NCBI GenBank assembly: GCA_951801245.1
Contig: CATOMC010000005.1
Coordinates: 1-64,000 of the forward strand
DNA from: an uncultured Lachnospiraceae bacterium
GTDB taxonomy: Bacteria > Bacillota_A > Clostridia > Lachnospirales > Lachnospiraceae
Direction of reading: 5' to 3'
DNA length: 64,000 nt
Positions 1 to 8,071 of this stretch are shown piece by piece (position 1 is the first letter of the stretch; every line of letters starts with the position of its first letter). The notes under the pieces were generated by a model. The model saw only the letters and a list, made by a program, of their open reading frames with translations. It had not been told where the DNA came from and did not search any database. Made by a program: the position numbers and the translations under genes.

Positions 1-1
1 A

Positions 2-121
2 AGCTATCTGGAAATCCAGCGGACAAAGGGACGCAGGAATGTGACGGAGGAAGATAAAAACGAAATTGCCGCACTGTGCCAATCCCGTTTGGAGAGGTGG
101 GAAAAAGGAAACGCCAGATAG
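2..121 (+). other. Open reading-frame tail cut by the window edge
   Basis: A frame open from the left edge codes for about 39 mostly charged residues and ends at TAG (119-121). The same frame continues after this stop into the transposase OrfA remnant. It may be the start of OrfA broken by a stop, or the end of another gene into which the element inserted. I do not recognise the family. The true start lies outside the window. Confidence 0.25.
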
Positions 122-1210
122 CTTTGGGTGATTTACTTTTGGCATGCGTGGACAAAGGCTGCCAGAGAGGGAAGGCTGAATGTCGGTTCCGGATCACATA
201 CTCCGGAAACTGCTATGAATCTTGCAGAAGAACTGGCTCTCCTGCGCAGACAGGTCAAGGAGCAGGAAAAGGAAATCCGCCGCCTGAAAGAGGAAAACGA
301 ATTCCTCGAAGAGGCAAGCGCTTTTTTCGCCGCCAGCCGTCGGAAGTCTGCAAAAGGCAGAGAATGATGTTCCTTGCCATAAAAACCGAGGACGGCGCTA
401 TCAAGGGAAAGATTTCCTTCTACTGCCGGATGCTGAAAGTGACCCGGCAGGGATTTTATAAATATCTGGCAGGCAAAGACCGTCCGTGGAAATACCAGCA
501 GTTAGCCGATGCCATGAGGACAGTCGTGTCTGAGGATGAATACAATGATACTTACGGACGGATCCGTATGTATCAGGCGCTTCTTTTAAAACAGCCGGAA
601 GGTGTCCGCATTCCCAGTGAACGCACTGTCTACCGCATCATGGAAGAGATCGGGCTGAGTCATCGCCCGAAACGCAGACCAAATGGGCTCACCAAAGCAG
701 ACCGTGAGGCGCGTAAATCTGATGACCTGCTGAAAAGGGATTTCAAATCCATGGAACCACTCAAAAAATGTGTCACGGATATAACCGAGATCAAGGCAAA
801 AGATGGGAGACTCTATGTATCCGCCATATTTGACTGTTTCGATGCCGCAGTTCTGGGCATGGCAATGGATACAAACATGAAAGCCATACTGTGCGAGCGT
901 ACGCTTGCTAATGCAGTCCGGTCTTACCCGGCGCTCAGGGGAGCCATCATCCACTCTGACCGGGGAACCCAGTACACCAGTGAGACCTACCGCAGGGCAG
1001 TCGCAAAGTATGGCGTCATCCAGAGCATGAACAGCGCCGGAGGACGCTGCCATGACAATGCCCGGTGCGAGAGCATGTGGGCACGGATGAAGGAAGAACT
1101 CATCTATGGGAGGCATGACACAGAAAGGATGACAGTAGAGGAACTGAAAACCCTCATCTGGAGATATTTCATCAGTTATTGGAACAACAGGAGGATTTGC
1201 TCTGCCAATG
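122..1210 (+). mobile_element. Truncated IS3-family insertion sequence (IS150-like), both ends unclear
   Basis: OrfA and OrfB of an IS3-type element are seen in the classical arrangement: OrfB lies in the -1 frame relative to OrfA, and the OrfA stop TGA (365-367) overlaps the OrfB start ATG (364-366). Transposase similarity stops at about 1205-1210, just after the motif NNRRICSAN, where family members usually continue for some 25-30 residues. No terminal inverted repeats or target duplication were recognised on either side. The element has therefore lost its right end and is probably immobile, although the DDE triad is intact. Confidence 0.75.
128..367 (+). pseudogene. IS3 OrfA remnant (leucine-zipper half)
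   Basis: This frame encodes the coiled-coil C-terminal half of an IS3 OrfA. The heptad-like run LRRQVKEQEKEIRRLKEE, followed by NEFLEEASAFFAASRRK, matches the usual 'LRRENKRLKEENEILKKAAAFFA' layout of the family. The N-terminal helix-turn-helix half is not recognisable, and a TAG lies in frame at 119-121. I see no clear A6G slippery run near the overlap, although the two frames overlap widely. Probably non-functional. Confidence 0.65.
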
Positions 1211-1875
1211 ACAGTGTGGAGTGCATTGCCGTGGTAAACGTATATGACCCCGTAATTCTGGGCATGGTAAATGAACTTCCAGCTCCCAAGGTTTTCCTTG
1301 ACACCATCCCAACCCTGACTGACCATAAGCTGCACGGGGATCTGATTTTGATAGAAGGTTTCCGCACGGAGGCGGAGATCACGGAACTGTTGATCGCAGA
1401 CGGCCACAGAGATATCGGTTTTATCGGCGACATCAATTATGCGCAGACCAATAAGGAACGCTATCTGGGCTTTCGCGATGCCATGGACCGGCACCAGCTT
1501 ACAATCCGCCCGGAATACTGCCTGATCAAAGGCATTGAAATCTTTTCTTATGCACAGGAGATCAATTTATTCCTGGATTCCCTGGACAGATGGCCTACGG
1601 CTTTCGTATGTGCCAGTGACTATGTTGCCAGCTTTGTCCAAAAATACATGGACCATACTCCGCGAAAAGTACCTCACCCTGTCACACTGACAGGCTTTGA
1701 CAACACCGATGAATATCCTAATGTCCGCGGGCACATCATCACAGCCAATGTTCCCACCGGCTTGCTGGGTAAGCGTATGGCGTTGCAGCTATTGTTCCGC
1801 ACGAACCATCCCGATGCCCCCCAGGAGCTGACATTTGTCAAACCGTATATTATTCCAATAAAAAAACAGGACTAA
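364..1875 (+). CDS. Chimeric ORF: IS3 transposase OrfB fused to LacI-family sensor domain
   Basis: Residues 1 to about 282 are an IS3-type integrase/transposase. They carry an HTH_21-like region (SFYCRMLKVTRQGFYKY) and an rve catalytic core with all three acidic residues: Asp in VTDIT (778-780), Asp in HSDRG (958-960) and Glu in NARCES (1069-1071). From about 1210 the same frame changes without a stop into the effector-binding part of a LacI/GalR repressor, including KVFLDT, HRDIGFIGDINYAQTNKERYLGFRDAM, CASDYVA and LTGFDNTDEY. The repressor's HTH and first part of the sensor are missing. The frame could also start further upstream (GTG at 76), but ATG 364 is the usual OrfB start. Either a deletion joined the two genes or the element inserted and lost its end. 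Whether a fusion protein is made is unknown; a DNA-binding LacI role is impossible without the HTH. Confidence 0.8.
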   Translation: MMFLAIKTEDGAIKGKISFYCRMLKVTRQGFYKYLAGKDRPWKYQQLADAMRTVVSEDEYNDTYGRIRMYQALLLKQPEGVRIPSERTVYRIMEEIGLSHRPKRRPNGLTKADREARKSDDLLKRDFKSMEPLKKCVTDITEIKAKDGRLYVSAIFDCFDAAVLGMAMDTNMKAILCERTLANAVRSYPALRGAIIHSDRGTQYTSETYRRAVAKYGVIQSMNSAGGRCHDNARCESMWARMKEELIYGRHDTERMTVEELKTLIWRYFISYWNNRRICSANDSVECIAVVNVYDPVILGMVNELPAPKVFLDTIPTLTDHKLHGDLILIEGFRTEAEITELLIADGHRDIGFIGDINYAQTNKERYLGFRDAMDRHQLTIRPEYCLIKGIEIFSYAQEINLFLDSLDRWPTAFVCASDYVASFVQKYMDHTPRKVPHPVTLTGFDNTDEYPNVRGHIITANVPTGLLGKRMALQLLFRTNHPDAPQELTFVKPYIIPIKKQD

Positions 1876-1887
1876 GTCCTGTTTTTT
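1861..1887 (+). terminator. Rho-independent terminator containing the stop codon of the chimeric ORF
   Basis: AAAAAACAGGAC and GTCCTGTTTTTT form a perfect stem around a TAA loop. The loop TAA (1873-1875) is itself the stop codon of the upstream ORF. The run of T after the stem is typical of intrinsic termination on the plus strand, and the A-run makes it usable in the other direction too. Confidence 0.8.
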
Positions 1888-1890
1888 CTC

Positions 1891-1950
1891 TTATAATCTC
1901 GCCAACTTCTCAAACGTGCCGTTGATATTGATTGTTCCATAGCCCGTGTA
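1891..1950 (-). pseudogene. 3'-end relic of a CspA-like subtilase gene
   Basis: Reverse translation of these 60 bases gives YTGYGTININGTFEKLARL plus stop. The intact subtilase at 12164-13858 ends WGYGKININGTFETLARL plus stop, so the two agree at nearly every position. No protease sequence continues upstream of about 1950. This is a leftover of a second subtilase copy removed by rearrangement. The rest of 1951-2013 shows nothing recognisable. Confidence 0.75.
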
Positions 1951-2014
1951 TGTCAAGCTATTGTCACAAACTTTTCCACTTTTCTCACATAAAATCCTGA
2001 TCCAGCAAATACAA

Positions 2015-2059
2015 AAAGGGCGCCGCACAATATGTTCTTTCCCGCATACGGCGCCCCTT
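2015..2059 (-). terminator. Intrinsic terminator of the sugar ABC operon
   Basis: GGGCGCCG and CGGCGCCC form a GC-rich stem with a long loop (about 21 bases). Read on the minus strand the stem is followed by CTTTTTGT. It lies about 35 bases after the stop of the last permease gene and closes the transporter operon. Confidence 0.75.
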
Positions 2060-2091
2060 TTACATTCCTATGATATTATTTAATAATCCCC

Positions 2092-2937
2092 TTATCCCTT
2101 TACACCGCCGAGTGTCACGCCAGCGATAATATATTTTGAGAGGAACAGATATACAAGAACAATCGGCACAATTGCCACCATGATCATCATATATATTTTC
2201 CCCATATCACGATTCAAATAATCCGCACCCCTGAGAAGCGCAATCAGGATTGGCACCGTCATCTTATCCTTTGACTGAATAACCAATGCCGGAACAAAGT
2301 AATTATTCCATGAGCCTACAAACGTAAAGATTGCCTGTACCGCTATGGCCGGTTTCATAATCGGCAGAACAATCTGGTTAAAGGTGCGAAATTCTTTCGA
2401 ACCATCAATTCTGGCTGCTTCAACCAGTGAAAGCGGAAGCGATGACTGCAAATAACTATACATGAAGTAAAATACAGCCGGCGACGCGATTGACGGAATG
2501 ATTAGCGGAAGCAAAGAATCATACATCCCCATCTTCGTGATCAGACGCAGAAATCCCATTGCCGTAACCTGAGTAGGCATTACCAGAATTGCCATAATAA
2601 AGGTAAACGCAATCTTCTTTAACTTAAAATCATAGGCATACAAACCATAAGCGGTCAATGCGGAGAAGTAAGTACAGATTGCTGCCGAACAGCCGGAAAC
2701 TATCAAACTGTTCAGAATGCCCCTCGCCATCGGAAAGTTACCGTCATTTACCACATTTTTTAAGTTTGTAAAAAAATAACTTCCAGGCAGTGCAGAAAAC
2801 CCTTTCTGCAAATCTGCATGGGAACGTGTTGAATTGACAAACAGAATATAAAAGAAAAACAGGCACATAAATGACAAAATAACAAGCAATACATGTGCAA
2901 AAACAGTACGAAAAGAGTTATACCCCTTTGATTTCAT
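2092..2937 (-). CDS. ABC sugar transporter permease (MalG-like, CUT1)
   Basis: This 281-residue inner-membrane permease belongs to the MalG branch of carbohydrate uptake transporters. About six membrane segments are visible. The conserved EAA loop that docks the ATPase is present as EAARIDGSKEFRTFNQIVLPIMKPA, followed by the usual WNNYFVPAL segment. The start at 2937 is preceded by a strong AGGAGG site that overlaps the stop of the partner permease four bases upstream, indicating translational coupling. A longer frame upstream lacks permease similarity. No ATPase gene is in this operon, so a shared MsmK/UgpC-type ATPase encoded elsewhere is likely, as is common in Bacillota CUT1 systems. The neighbours suggest a disaccharide as substrate. 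Confidence 0.92.
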   Translation of the reverse strand: MKSKGYNSFRTVFAHVLLVILSFMCLFFFYILFVNSTRSHADLQKGFSALPGSYFFTNLKNVVNDGNFPMARGILNSLIVSGCSAAICTYFSALTAYGLYAYDFKLKKIAFTFIMAILVMPTQVTAMGFLRLITKMGMYDSLLPLIIPSIASPAVFYFMYSYLQSSLPLSLVEAARIDGSKEFRTFNQIVLPIMKPAIAVQAIFTFVGSWNNYFVPALVIQSKDKMTVPILIALLRGADYLNRDMGKIYMMIMVAIVPIVLVYLFLSKYIIAGVTLGGVKG

Positions 2938-2941
2938 TATC

Positions 2942-3892
2942 TTACCTCCTTTTCGTTTTCTTATTCTTTTTGGCTGCAGCCTTAGAGCCATCTGGATCCT
3001 CGTCGTTTGTAATCCGATAAACAATAAAGCACAAAATACCGCTCACGATAAACAGATAAACAGACAACGCGCCCGCCATACCATAATTCTTGCTTTTAAG
3101 ATGGTTATTGAGGAACATGATCAATGTCGTAGATGTACGATCAGGGCTACCCTGGCCGTTCGTCAAAATCTGCGGCACATCGAACATCTGAAGCCCGCCA
3201 ATGATGGATGTAATCAATGTATAAGCAAGAATCGGCCGAATCAGCGGAAGGGTAATACGGAAGAATCGCTGCATGCTATTACAGCCGTCTATTTCTGATG
3301 CCTCAAAGATGTCCGGGCTGATCCCCATAATTGCCGCCATCAGCATAATTGTCGTATTGCCAAACCACATCAGGAAGTTCATCACACCAACTAAAGTTCT
3401 TGTCCCAAATACAGAACCCATAAAGTCAATTGGCGTTTGTGTCATTCCCATTGATTGCAAAATGGAGTTAATCGGCCCTTTGTTTGAAAACAAGGTGAAA
3501 AACAACATTGCAAACGCGGAGGCCATGATAAGGTTCGGCAAGTATATAACTACCTTAAAGAACTGCTGTCCGCGAATTTTCAACCGGGCATCTACAAACC
3601 ACGATGCAAGCAGCAGTGCAATTACAATCTGCGGGGCAAAGCCGATAAGCCATAAAACCAACGTGTTTCCTGCATATTTCAGCATATCGGATTTCAACAG
3701 CTCAGCATAATTGGCCATTCCGATAAAATTGGGGCCAATTTCCTTAAGTCCAGAGCGATAGTATTCGTAAAAACTGTATCGGATTGTATCAATCAACGGG
3801 ATCAGCGAAAAAATAAGGAAGCTTGCAAAAAACGGAAGAATAAAAATATATCCCCACTTTGAATAATCTATCTTTTTGGTTTTTTGTTTCAT
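2942..3892 (-). CDS. ABC sugar transporter permease (MalF-like, CUT1)
   Basis: This 316-residue permease has a first membrane segment near residues 14-36 and about six segments in all. The EAA-loop motif EASEIDGCNSMQRFFRITLPLIRP is clear. The C-terminus is a basic Lys/Arg-rich tail. I chose the ATG at 3892 because GGAGGG lies upstream; earlier in-frame starts add residues unlike the family. It pairs with the MalG-like gene immediately downstream and follows the binding-protein gene. The predicted role is the second half of the translocation pore for an imported oligosaccharide. Confidence 0.92.
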   Translation of the reverse strand: MKQKTKKIDYSKWGYIFILPFFASFLIFSLIPLIDTIRYSFYEYYRSGLKEIGPNFIGMANYAELLKSDMLKYAGNTLVLWLIGFAPQIVIALLLASWFVDARLKIRGQQFFKVVIYLPNLIMASAFAMLFFTLFSNKGPINSILQSMGMTQTPIDFMGSVFGTRTLVGVMNFLMWFGNTTIMLMAAIMGISPDIFEASEIDGCNSMQRFFRITLPLIRPILAYTLITSIIGGLQMFDVPQILTNGQGSPDRTSTTLIMFLNNHLKSKNYGMAGALSVYLFIVSGILCFIVYRITNDEDPDGSKAAAKKNKKTKRR

Positions 3893-3920
3893 AGTCTGCC
3901 ATTTCCCTCCTTCTGAACAT

Positions 3921-3946
3921 ACTGTGGTGCACGGATGCACCACAGT
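3921..3946 (-). promoter_or_regulatory. Intercistronic stem-loop between binding protein and permease genes
   Basis: ACTGTGGTGCA (3921-3931) and TGCACCACAGT (3936-3946) form a perfect 11-bp stem with a CGGA loop. No T-run follows on the minus strand. A hairpin at this place is often used to protect the abundant binding-protein mRNA or to reduce read-through into the permease genes; that role is inferred. Confidence 0.6.
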
Positions 3947-3955
3947 TGCTGGTTT

Positions 3956-5377
3956 TTATTCTGGCCACTGAATTTCTGTAATTTCAGGATAGCGCTCCCT
4001 GATTGCTGTCTCAAAATTCTCCTTTGCCTTATCGTAATCAATCTGCTCCTGCAAATAATCATTAAACGCATTCTGGACTAATTCTACGCAGCCTTGGTCG
4101 TATGCTGACAATGGGGCCATCTTGACCGTGTCTGCACCAGGTGTAAAGTATACGTAGGGATTCTGCCCGCCAAGGAAGGCAGATGCAAAACTCTCATCCT
4201 CTGCCGCTGCCTGCATGACGGATTTTGCATTTGTAAAGTCTGCGTACTTCTTTGAAATCATTGTCAGATTATCCGCATCAGCCGTCAAAGCAAGCATGAT
4301 GTCCTTTACATGCTGCGCATTATCCGTACCTTCAGCCGCAAGCACAAAAGTTCCGCCCCAGTTATATGGCAGAGGTGCATTTGTAACAGCCCATGCACCT
4401 TCCTCGCCGTCCCAGTTAGGTACCATCTGTGTATCAATTCCCCATGCCGGGAAGAGGAATGCAAACACCTTAGCGCTTGAACTCATTGCCGTGAACCAGT
4501 CGGAGTTCCATTGCCCCTTGACAGCCGGATCAAAATATCCCGCATCTTTCCATTCCTTGGAATCTTTTACCCAGTCAAGAATCTTCTGGTCAACCTTAAT
4601 TGTTGTCTCTCCCGGCGCAACCCACGCATTCGCCATACTGTTGTTATATAAACGGAAGGTATCCGCATAAGAGGAGAACGTGTAATACCCTGCTGCCTTA
4701 AGCGCTTCCGCTGTCTCTTTCATAGCAGTCCAGTCTTTGGTCTTCTTACCAATTTCCTCCGGATCATCCGTACCAAAAACTTCCTTTGCAATATCTCGAC
4801 GGTATACTAAGACACCTGGACATGCCTGCCATGTGGAAGCTCTCTGTACACCATTCTGGTCACAGGCAACCGTCTTTGTAAACTCGAACTGGTCTGCCAG
4901 ATCCGTATCCGGATTAATTCCCAGGGATTCAAGCGTCATTGCAACATTGATATCTGCATCCGTATATTTAACAATATAATCCAACTCTGCAGCAAAGATA
5001 TCAACTTTGTCGTCTGCTGCCGCGCTAGCCTGGCCGTTAAGCGCTTCGTCCAGTTTATCCTGATATACACCGTCCTGATTTGGATTAATGATCCAGTGGA
5101 TTACCGTTCCATCCTTTAGAGTGGACTCCGTACCATCATCAGATGTACTCTCGATTTCCGAATAAACCGCCGTAATACGATTGCGCAGTTCATCATTAAA
5201 GCTGTAAATGTTGATAACCTGCCCCTCATCTGCACTTGCTCCACCATCCGTCTGCACCTCACTACCCGCATCCGTACTCCCCCCGTTATCAGTGGGAGCC
5301 GCGCTCGATCCGCATCCCGCCAGAGTGCCTGTCAGCATTGCAGACACCAATACCATGCTGAGTAATTTCTTTTTCAT
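3956..5377 (-). CDS. Extracellular sugar-binding lipoprotein of the ABC transporter
   Basis: This 473-residue solute-binding protein has a signal peptide (MKKKLLSMVLVSAML) and a lipobox LAGC, so it is lipid-anchored at Cys22 after cleavage. A Ser/Gly/Asp-rich linker (about residues 23-53) precedes the bacterial extracellular solute-binding fold (family 1/CUT1). A perfect AGGAGG lies 10 bases before the ATG. The gene is first of the transport genes and follows the GH94 phosphorylase. Aromatic stretches such as WQACPGVLVYRRDI and FLFPAWGIDT could form the sugar pocket, but the ligand cannot be read from sequence. The neighbouring phosphorylases suggest a beta-linked disaccharide. Confidence 0.9.
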   Translation of the reverse strand: MKKKLLSMVLVSAMLTGTLAGCGSSAAPTDNGGSTDAGSEVQTDGGASADEGQVINIYSFNDELRNRITAVYSEIESTSDDGTESTLKDGTVIHWIINPNQDGVYQDKLDEALNGQASAAADDKVDIFAAELDYIVKYTDADINVAMTLESLGINPDTDLADQFEFTKTVACDQNGVQRASTWQACPGVLVYRRDIAKEVFGTDDPEEIGKKTKDWTAMKETAEALKAAGYYTFSSYADTFRLYNNSMANAWVAPGETTIKVDQKILDWVKDSKEWKDAGYFDPAVKGQWNSDWFTAMSSSAKVFAFLFPAWGIDTQMVPNWDGEEGAWAVTNAPLPYNWGGTFVLAAEGTDNAQHVKDIMLALTADADNLTMISKKYADFTNAKSVMQAAAEDESFASAFLGGQNPYVYFTPGADTVKMAPLSAYDQGCVELVQNAFNDYLQEQIDYDKAKENFETAIRERYPEITEIQWPE

Positions 5378-5468
5378 AAAATATGTACCTCCTGTTAATG
5401 AAATTTTTTCGGAATATAAATTTCCGTCATCTTCTTAAGTAATACCATATCTTTTTTATCCATTAGGA

Positions 5469-5496
5469 TATATAAAAATCATTTCAAAAATATCAA
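5469..5496 (-). promoter_or_regulatory. Possible sigma-A promoter for the transporter genes
   Basis: On the minus strand TTGATA (5491-5496) and TATATA (5469-5474) are 16 bases apart. They lie in the AT-rich 139-base gap between the GH94 gene and the binding-protein gene. A promoter here would let the transporter be expressed more strongly than the phosphorylase. AT richness makes a chance match possible. Confidence 0.4.
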
Positions 5497-5516
5497 TTTG
5501 ATGTCTCAATACACAA

Positions 5517-7931
5517 TTACGACATGAGAAGTTCAATTTCTGAATGCTTTTTCAGAATTTCCGCCGGAATATAGTTTCCCTCCATTTCTCTTCCGTCAAC
5601 GATGAGTTTCCTACACCCGGACTCAACATGCCCCGGATTTTTTATCACGATATGCAGATGGTTCCCCCTGAAGTCTTTCTCAATCTCCAAATACTCCCAC
5701 TGCTTAGGAATAGAAGGCGCAATCCCAAGTCCGTAGAAGTCAGGGCGCATACCCAGTATCCCTTCCACGCATCCAACCATGACAGTGGACGCAGTTCCTG
5801 TCAGCCAGTGCACATGGGAACGTCCAAAATGCGGACTGGCCTTCCCTTCCGTAAACTGACCGTAGCAATAAGGCTCCAGCCTGCGAATCTCGGCCCGGTC
5901 ATTTTGTGCCGCCGGCGCGTTTTCCATGAAATATGTAAAGGCCCTCTCACCATGCCCTCTAAGCGCCTCCGCAAGGATGATCCACCCCTGTGACTGTGAA
6001 AAAATACCCGCATTTTCCTTGGCTCCCGCATTGTAGATTACCGCAAGTGCACCATCAAAAGCATGCGCGTGATAAGGAGGGTCCATTAAAACTGCCCCAT
6101 ATTCTGTATTCAGCCTTTCATATACTGTATTCAGCGCCACGTCCGCCTGCTCGTCTGAAGCAAAACCACTGATCACTGCCCAACTCTGAGGATTTAACCA
6201 CATGTTTGCCTCAGAATCCGTACGTTTTCCGATGGTTTCCCCTTTTTCCGTAAAACCGCGGATAAACCTATCCTCGTCCCAGCACAGCTTCTGTATAATC
6301 TCACCCAGTTTTTCCTGTTTCTCATCCAGATAACCAATATACTCCTGATCCTCCTTATAAGCCGCAAACTTTTTCATAATTGACATGGCAAGATAGAACT
6401 GTAATGCCACGAAAGAAGATTCTCCGTCTTTACCAAGTCTTAAGCAGTCATTCCAGTCTGCGTACAATCCAGCCGGCATCCCATGTGGTCCCAAATGATT
6501 TATGGAAAAGCTGATGGCCCGCTTTAAATGTTCATATACCGTACCTTCATCCCGGTTTGCAAAAGGGATAATCTCATCGATAAAGGAAAGATCCCCTGTC
6601 TCAGAAACATATTTATAAACGGTAGGAAACAGCCACAGTGCATCATCCGCGCGATAGGCCGGATGCCCTGTCTCCTGCACATAAGACGAGTCGTCCGGCG
6701 TATCCTCATGCCCGGCATTGTGTGTGAACTTAACAAGCGGCAGTCCGCCACCATTATCTACCTGAGCCGAAAGCATAAAACGGATTTTCTCCACCGCCAT
6801 CTCCGGTGCCAGATGAATCACACCCTGAATATCCTGCACAGTATCCCGGTATCCATATCCATTGCGCAGACCGCAGTAAATAAAAGAAGCCGCCCGTGAC
6901 CAGATAAAAGTCATAAAACAATTGTAGGCATTCCATGTATTGATCATGGTATCAAATTCCGGGCTGGGTGTTTTGACCTGAAAATGGGAAAATTTCTCAT
7001 GCCAGTAGGAAACCAGTTCTTCCCATTCCTCCTGACAGACTTTCTCCGGATTTTGGTATCCATTCAAAATCCTTTCAGCCTCCGCATCCTCCTTCATACC
7101 CAGAACAAATGCAATCTGTCTCGTCTCCCCTGGCTGCAGGAAAATCCGGGCAGCAAGGGCACCGCATCCGTTTTCATTGTAATTGAGTTCTCCTCCCAGT
7201 TCCCCCTTCGCCACACCGTCAGGATTGCCATAGCCATGGTATCTTCCCAAAAATGCCTCTCTGTCTCCACAGTATGAGGAAACCTCCGCCCCTGCCAGAC
7301 CGAAAAAGCGTTCTATAACTATTTTGTCATCTACCTCTTTTCCTTGTTCCAAAGTATCCAGATTCCCATGAATCCTCTGCCGAATCCGATTTCCCATAAA
7401 AGCAGTGCTAGTAACAAACTGCGAATATTGCAGATTCACCTGATCATTCTCATAATTATTGACATTTGTAAATTCTGCGTAACCCGTAACCGTAAGGCTT
7501 CTTACCGCCTCAGAAAGATTCGTCAATTTCAGGTTCCAAACCTCATAAGATTTATTATGTGGTACATAATATAGAACCTCCGAATGGATATCACTGTAAT
7601 CCGCAGTCATTCTGGTATACGCCGTTCCATGACGACATTCACTTTTATAATCCGCAAGATCCTTCCCAACAGGCTGCCACGAGGCAGACCAATAGTCTCT
7701 GCTCCCGTCATCGCGGATATAAATGTAACGTCCAGGTTGGTCGAAATGATTAAAGATATAGCGCAAAATCCTGCCATTAGCGCCAGACTTGGCAAAGCTG
7801 TACCCACCAGCGTTGTTGGAAATCACTGCGCCATACTCCGGTGAACCCAGATAATTTGCCCAAGGTGTCGGCGTATTCGGTCTTTCAATTACATATTCCC
7901 GCTTCTCATCATCAAAATAGCCAAACTTCAT
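5517..7931 (-). CDS. GH94 disaccharide phosphorylase (cellobiose/chitobiose phosphorylase type)
   Basis: The 804-residue product has the size and layout of GH94 inverting phosphorylases. An N-terminal beta-sandwich begins YFDDEKREYVI and contains PWANYLG and SWQPVGKDL. An (alpha/alpha)6 barrel follows, then a C-terminal jelly roll. The proton donor is expected to be Asp495 in YADWNDC. Other family blocks are GYGYRDTVQD, YRADDALWL, GAKENAGIFSQSQGW and HWLTGTAS. These enzymes split a beta-linked disaccharide with phosphate into a sugar-1-phosphate and a free sugar, saving ATP. There is no signal peptide, so it acts in the cytoplasm on imported sugar. AGGAGG six bases before ATG 7931 sets the start. 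The overall layout is close to chitobiose and cellobiose phosphorylases; the exact substrate cannot be fixed by eye. Confidence 0.88.
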   Translation of the reverse strand: MKFGYFDDEKREYVIERPNTPTPWANYLGSPEYGAVISNNAGGYSFAKSGANGRILRYIFNHFDQPGRYIYIRDDGSRDYWSASWQPVGKDLADYKSECRHGTAYTRMTADYSDIHSEVLYYVPHNKSYEVWNLKLTNLSEAVRSLTVTGYAEFTNVNNYENDQVNLQYSQFVTSTAFMGNRIRQRIHGNLDTLEQGKEVDDKIVIERFFGLAGAEVSSYCGDREAFLGRYHGYGNPDGVAKGELGGELNYNENGCGALAARIFLQPGETRQIAFVLGMKEDAEAERILNGYQNPEKVCQEEWEELVSYWHEKFSHFQVKTPSPEFDTMINTWNAYNCFMTFIWSRAASFIYCGLRNGYGYRDTVQDIQGVIHLAPEMAVEKIRFMLSAQVDNGGGLPLVKFTHNAGHEDTPDDSSYVQETGHPAYRADDALWLFPTVYKYVSETGDLSFIDEIIPFANRDEGTVYEHLKRAISFSINHLGPHGMPAGLYADWNDCLRLGKDGESSFVALQFYLAMSIMKKFAAYKEDQEYIGYLDEKQEKLGEIIQKLCWDEDRFIRGFTEKGETIGKRTDSEANMWLNPQSWAVISGFASDEQADVALNTVYERLNTEYGAVLMDPPYHAHAFDGALAVIYNAGAKENAGIFSQSQGWIILAEALRGHGERAFTYFMENAPAAQNDRAEIRRLEPYCYGQFTEGKASPHFGRSHVHWLTGTASTVMVGCVEGILGMRPDFYGLGIAPSIPKQWEYLEIEKDFRGNHLHIVIKNPGHVESGCRKLIVDGREMEGNYIPAEILKKHSEIELLMS

Positions 7932-8071
7932 ATACAACCTCCTATCATTTTTTCAAAAGTATAGGCTAATATTGAATTTTGATATACAAAGTTATATACA
8001 AAAATGTCAGATTCATGATATAATGAGCGCATCAGTAACCGTTTACTGCCCGCAATATAGAGGAATAGCAG
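7932..8071. promoter_or_regulatory. Divergent control region between GH94 gene and AraC-type regulator
   Basis: For the plus-strand regulator an extended -10 element is seen (TG at 8016-8017, TATAAT at 8019-8024). A weaker AT-rich promoter for the minus-strand phosphorylase probably lies within 7950-8010. AraC-type regulators usually bind such divergent intergenic regions. Confidence 0.55.
8033..8048. promoter_or_regulatory. LacI/GalR-type operator candidate
   Basis: CAGTAACCGTTTACTG is a 16-base palindrome with two mismatched central pairs around a CG centre. This is the typical layout of LacI-family operators. It sits just downstream of the -10 element of the AraC-type gene. A LacI-family regulator relic lies at the left end of the window, but no link between them is proven. 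Confidence 0.45.

Noticed and set aside
586..1494. Open minus-strand frame of 302 codons
   Set aside because: It is a shadow of the transposase and the LacI-type domain, with no family features.
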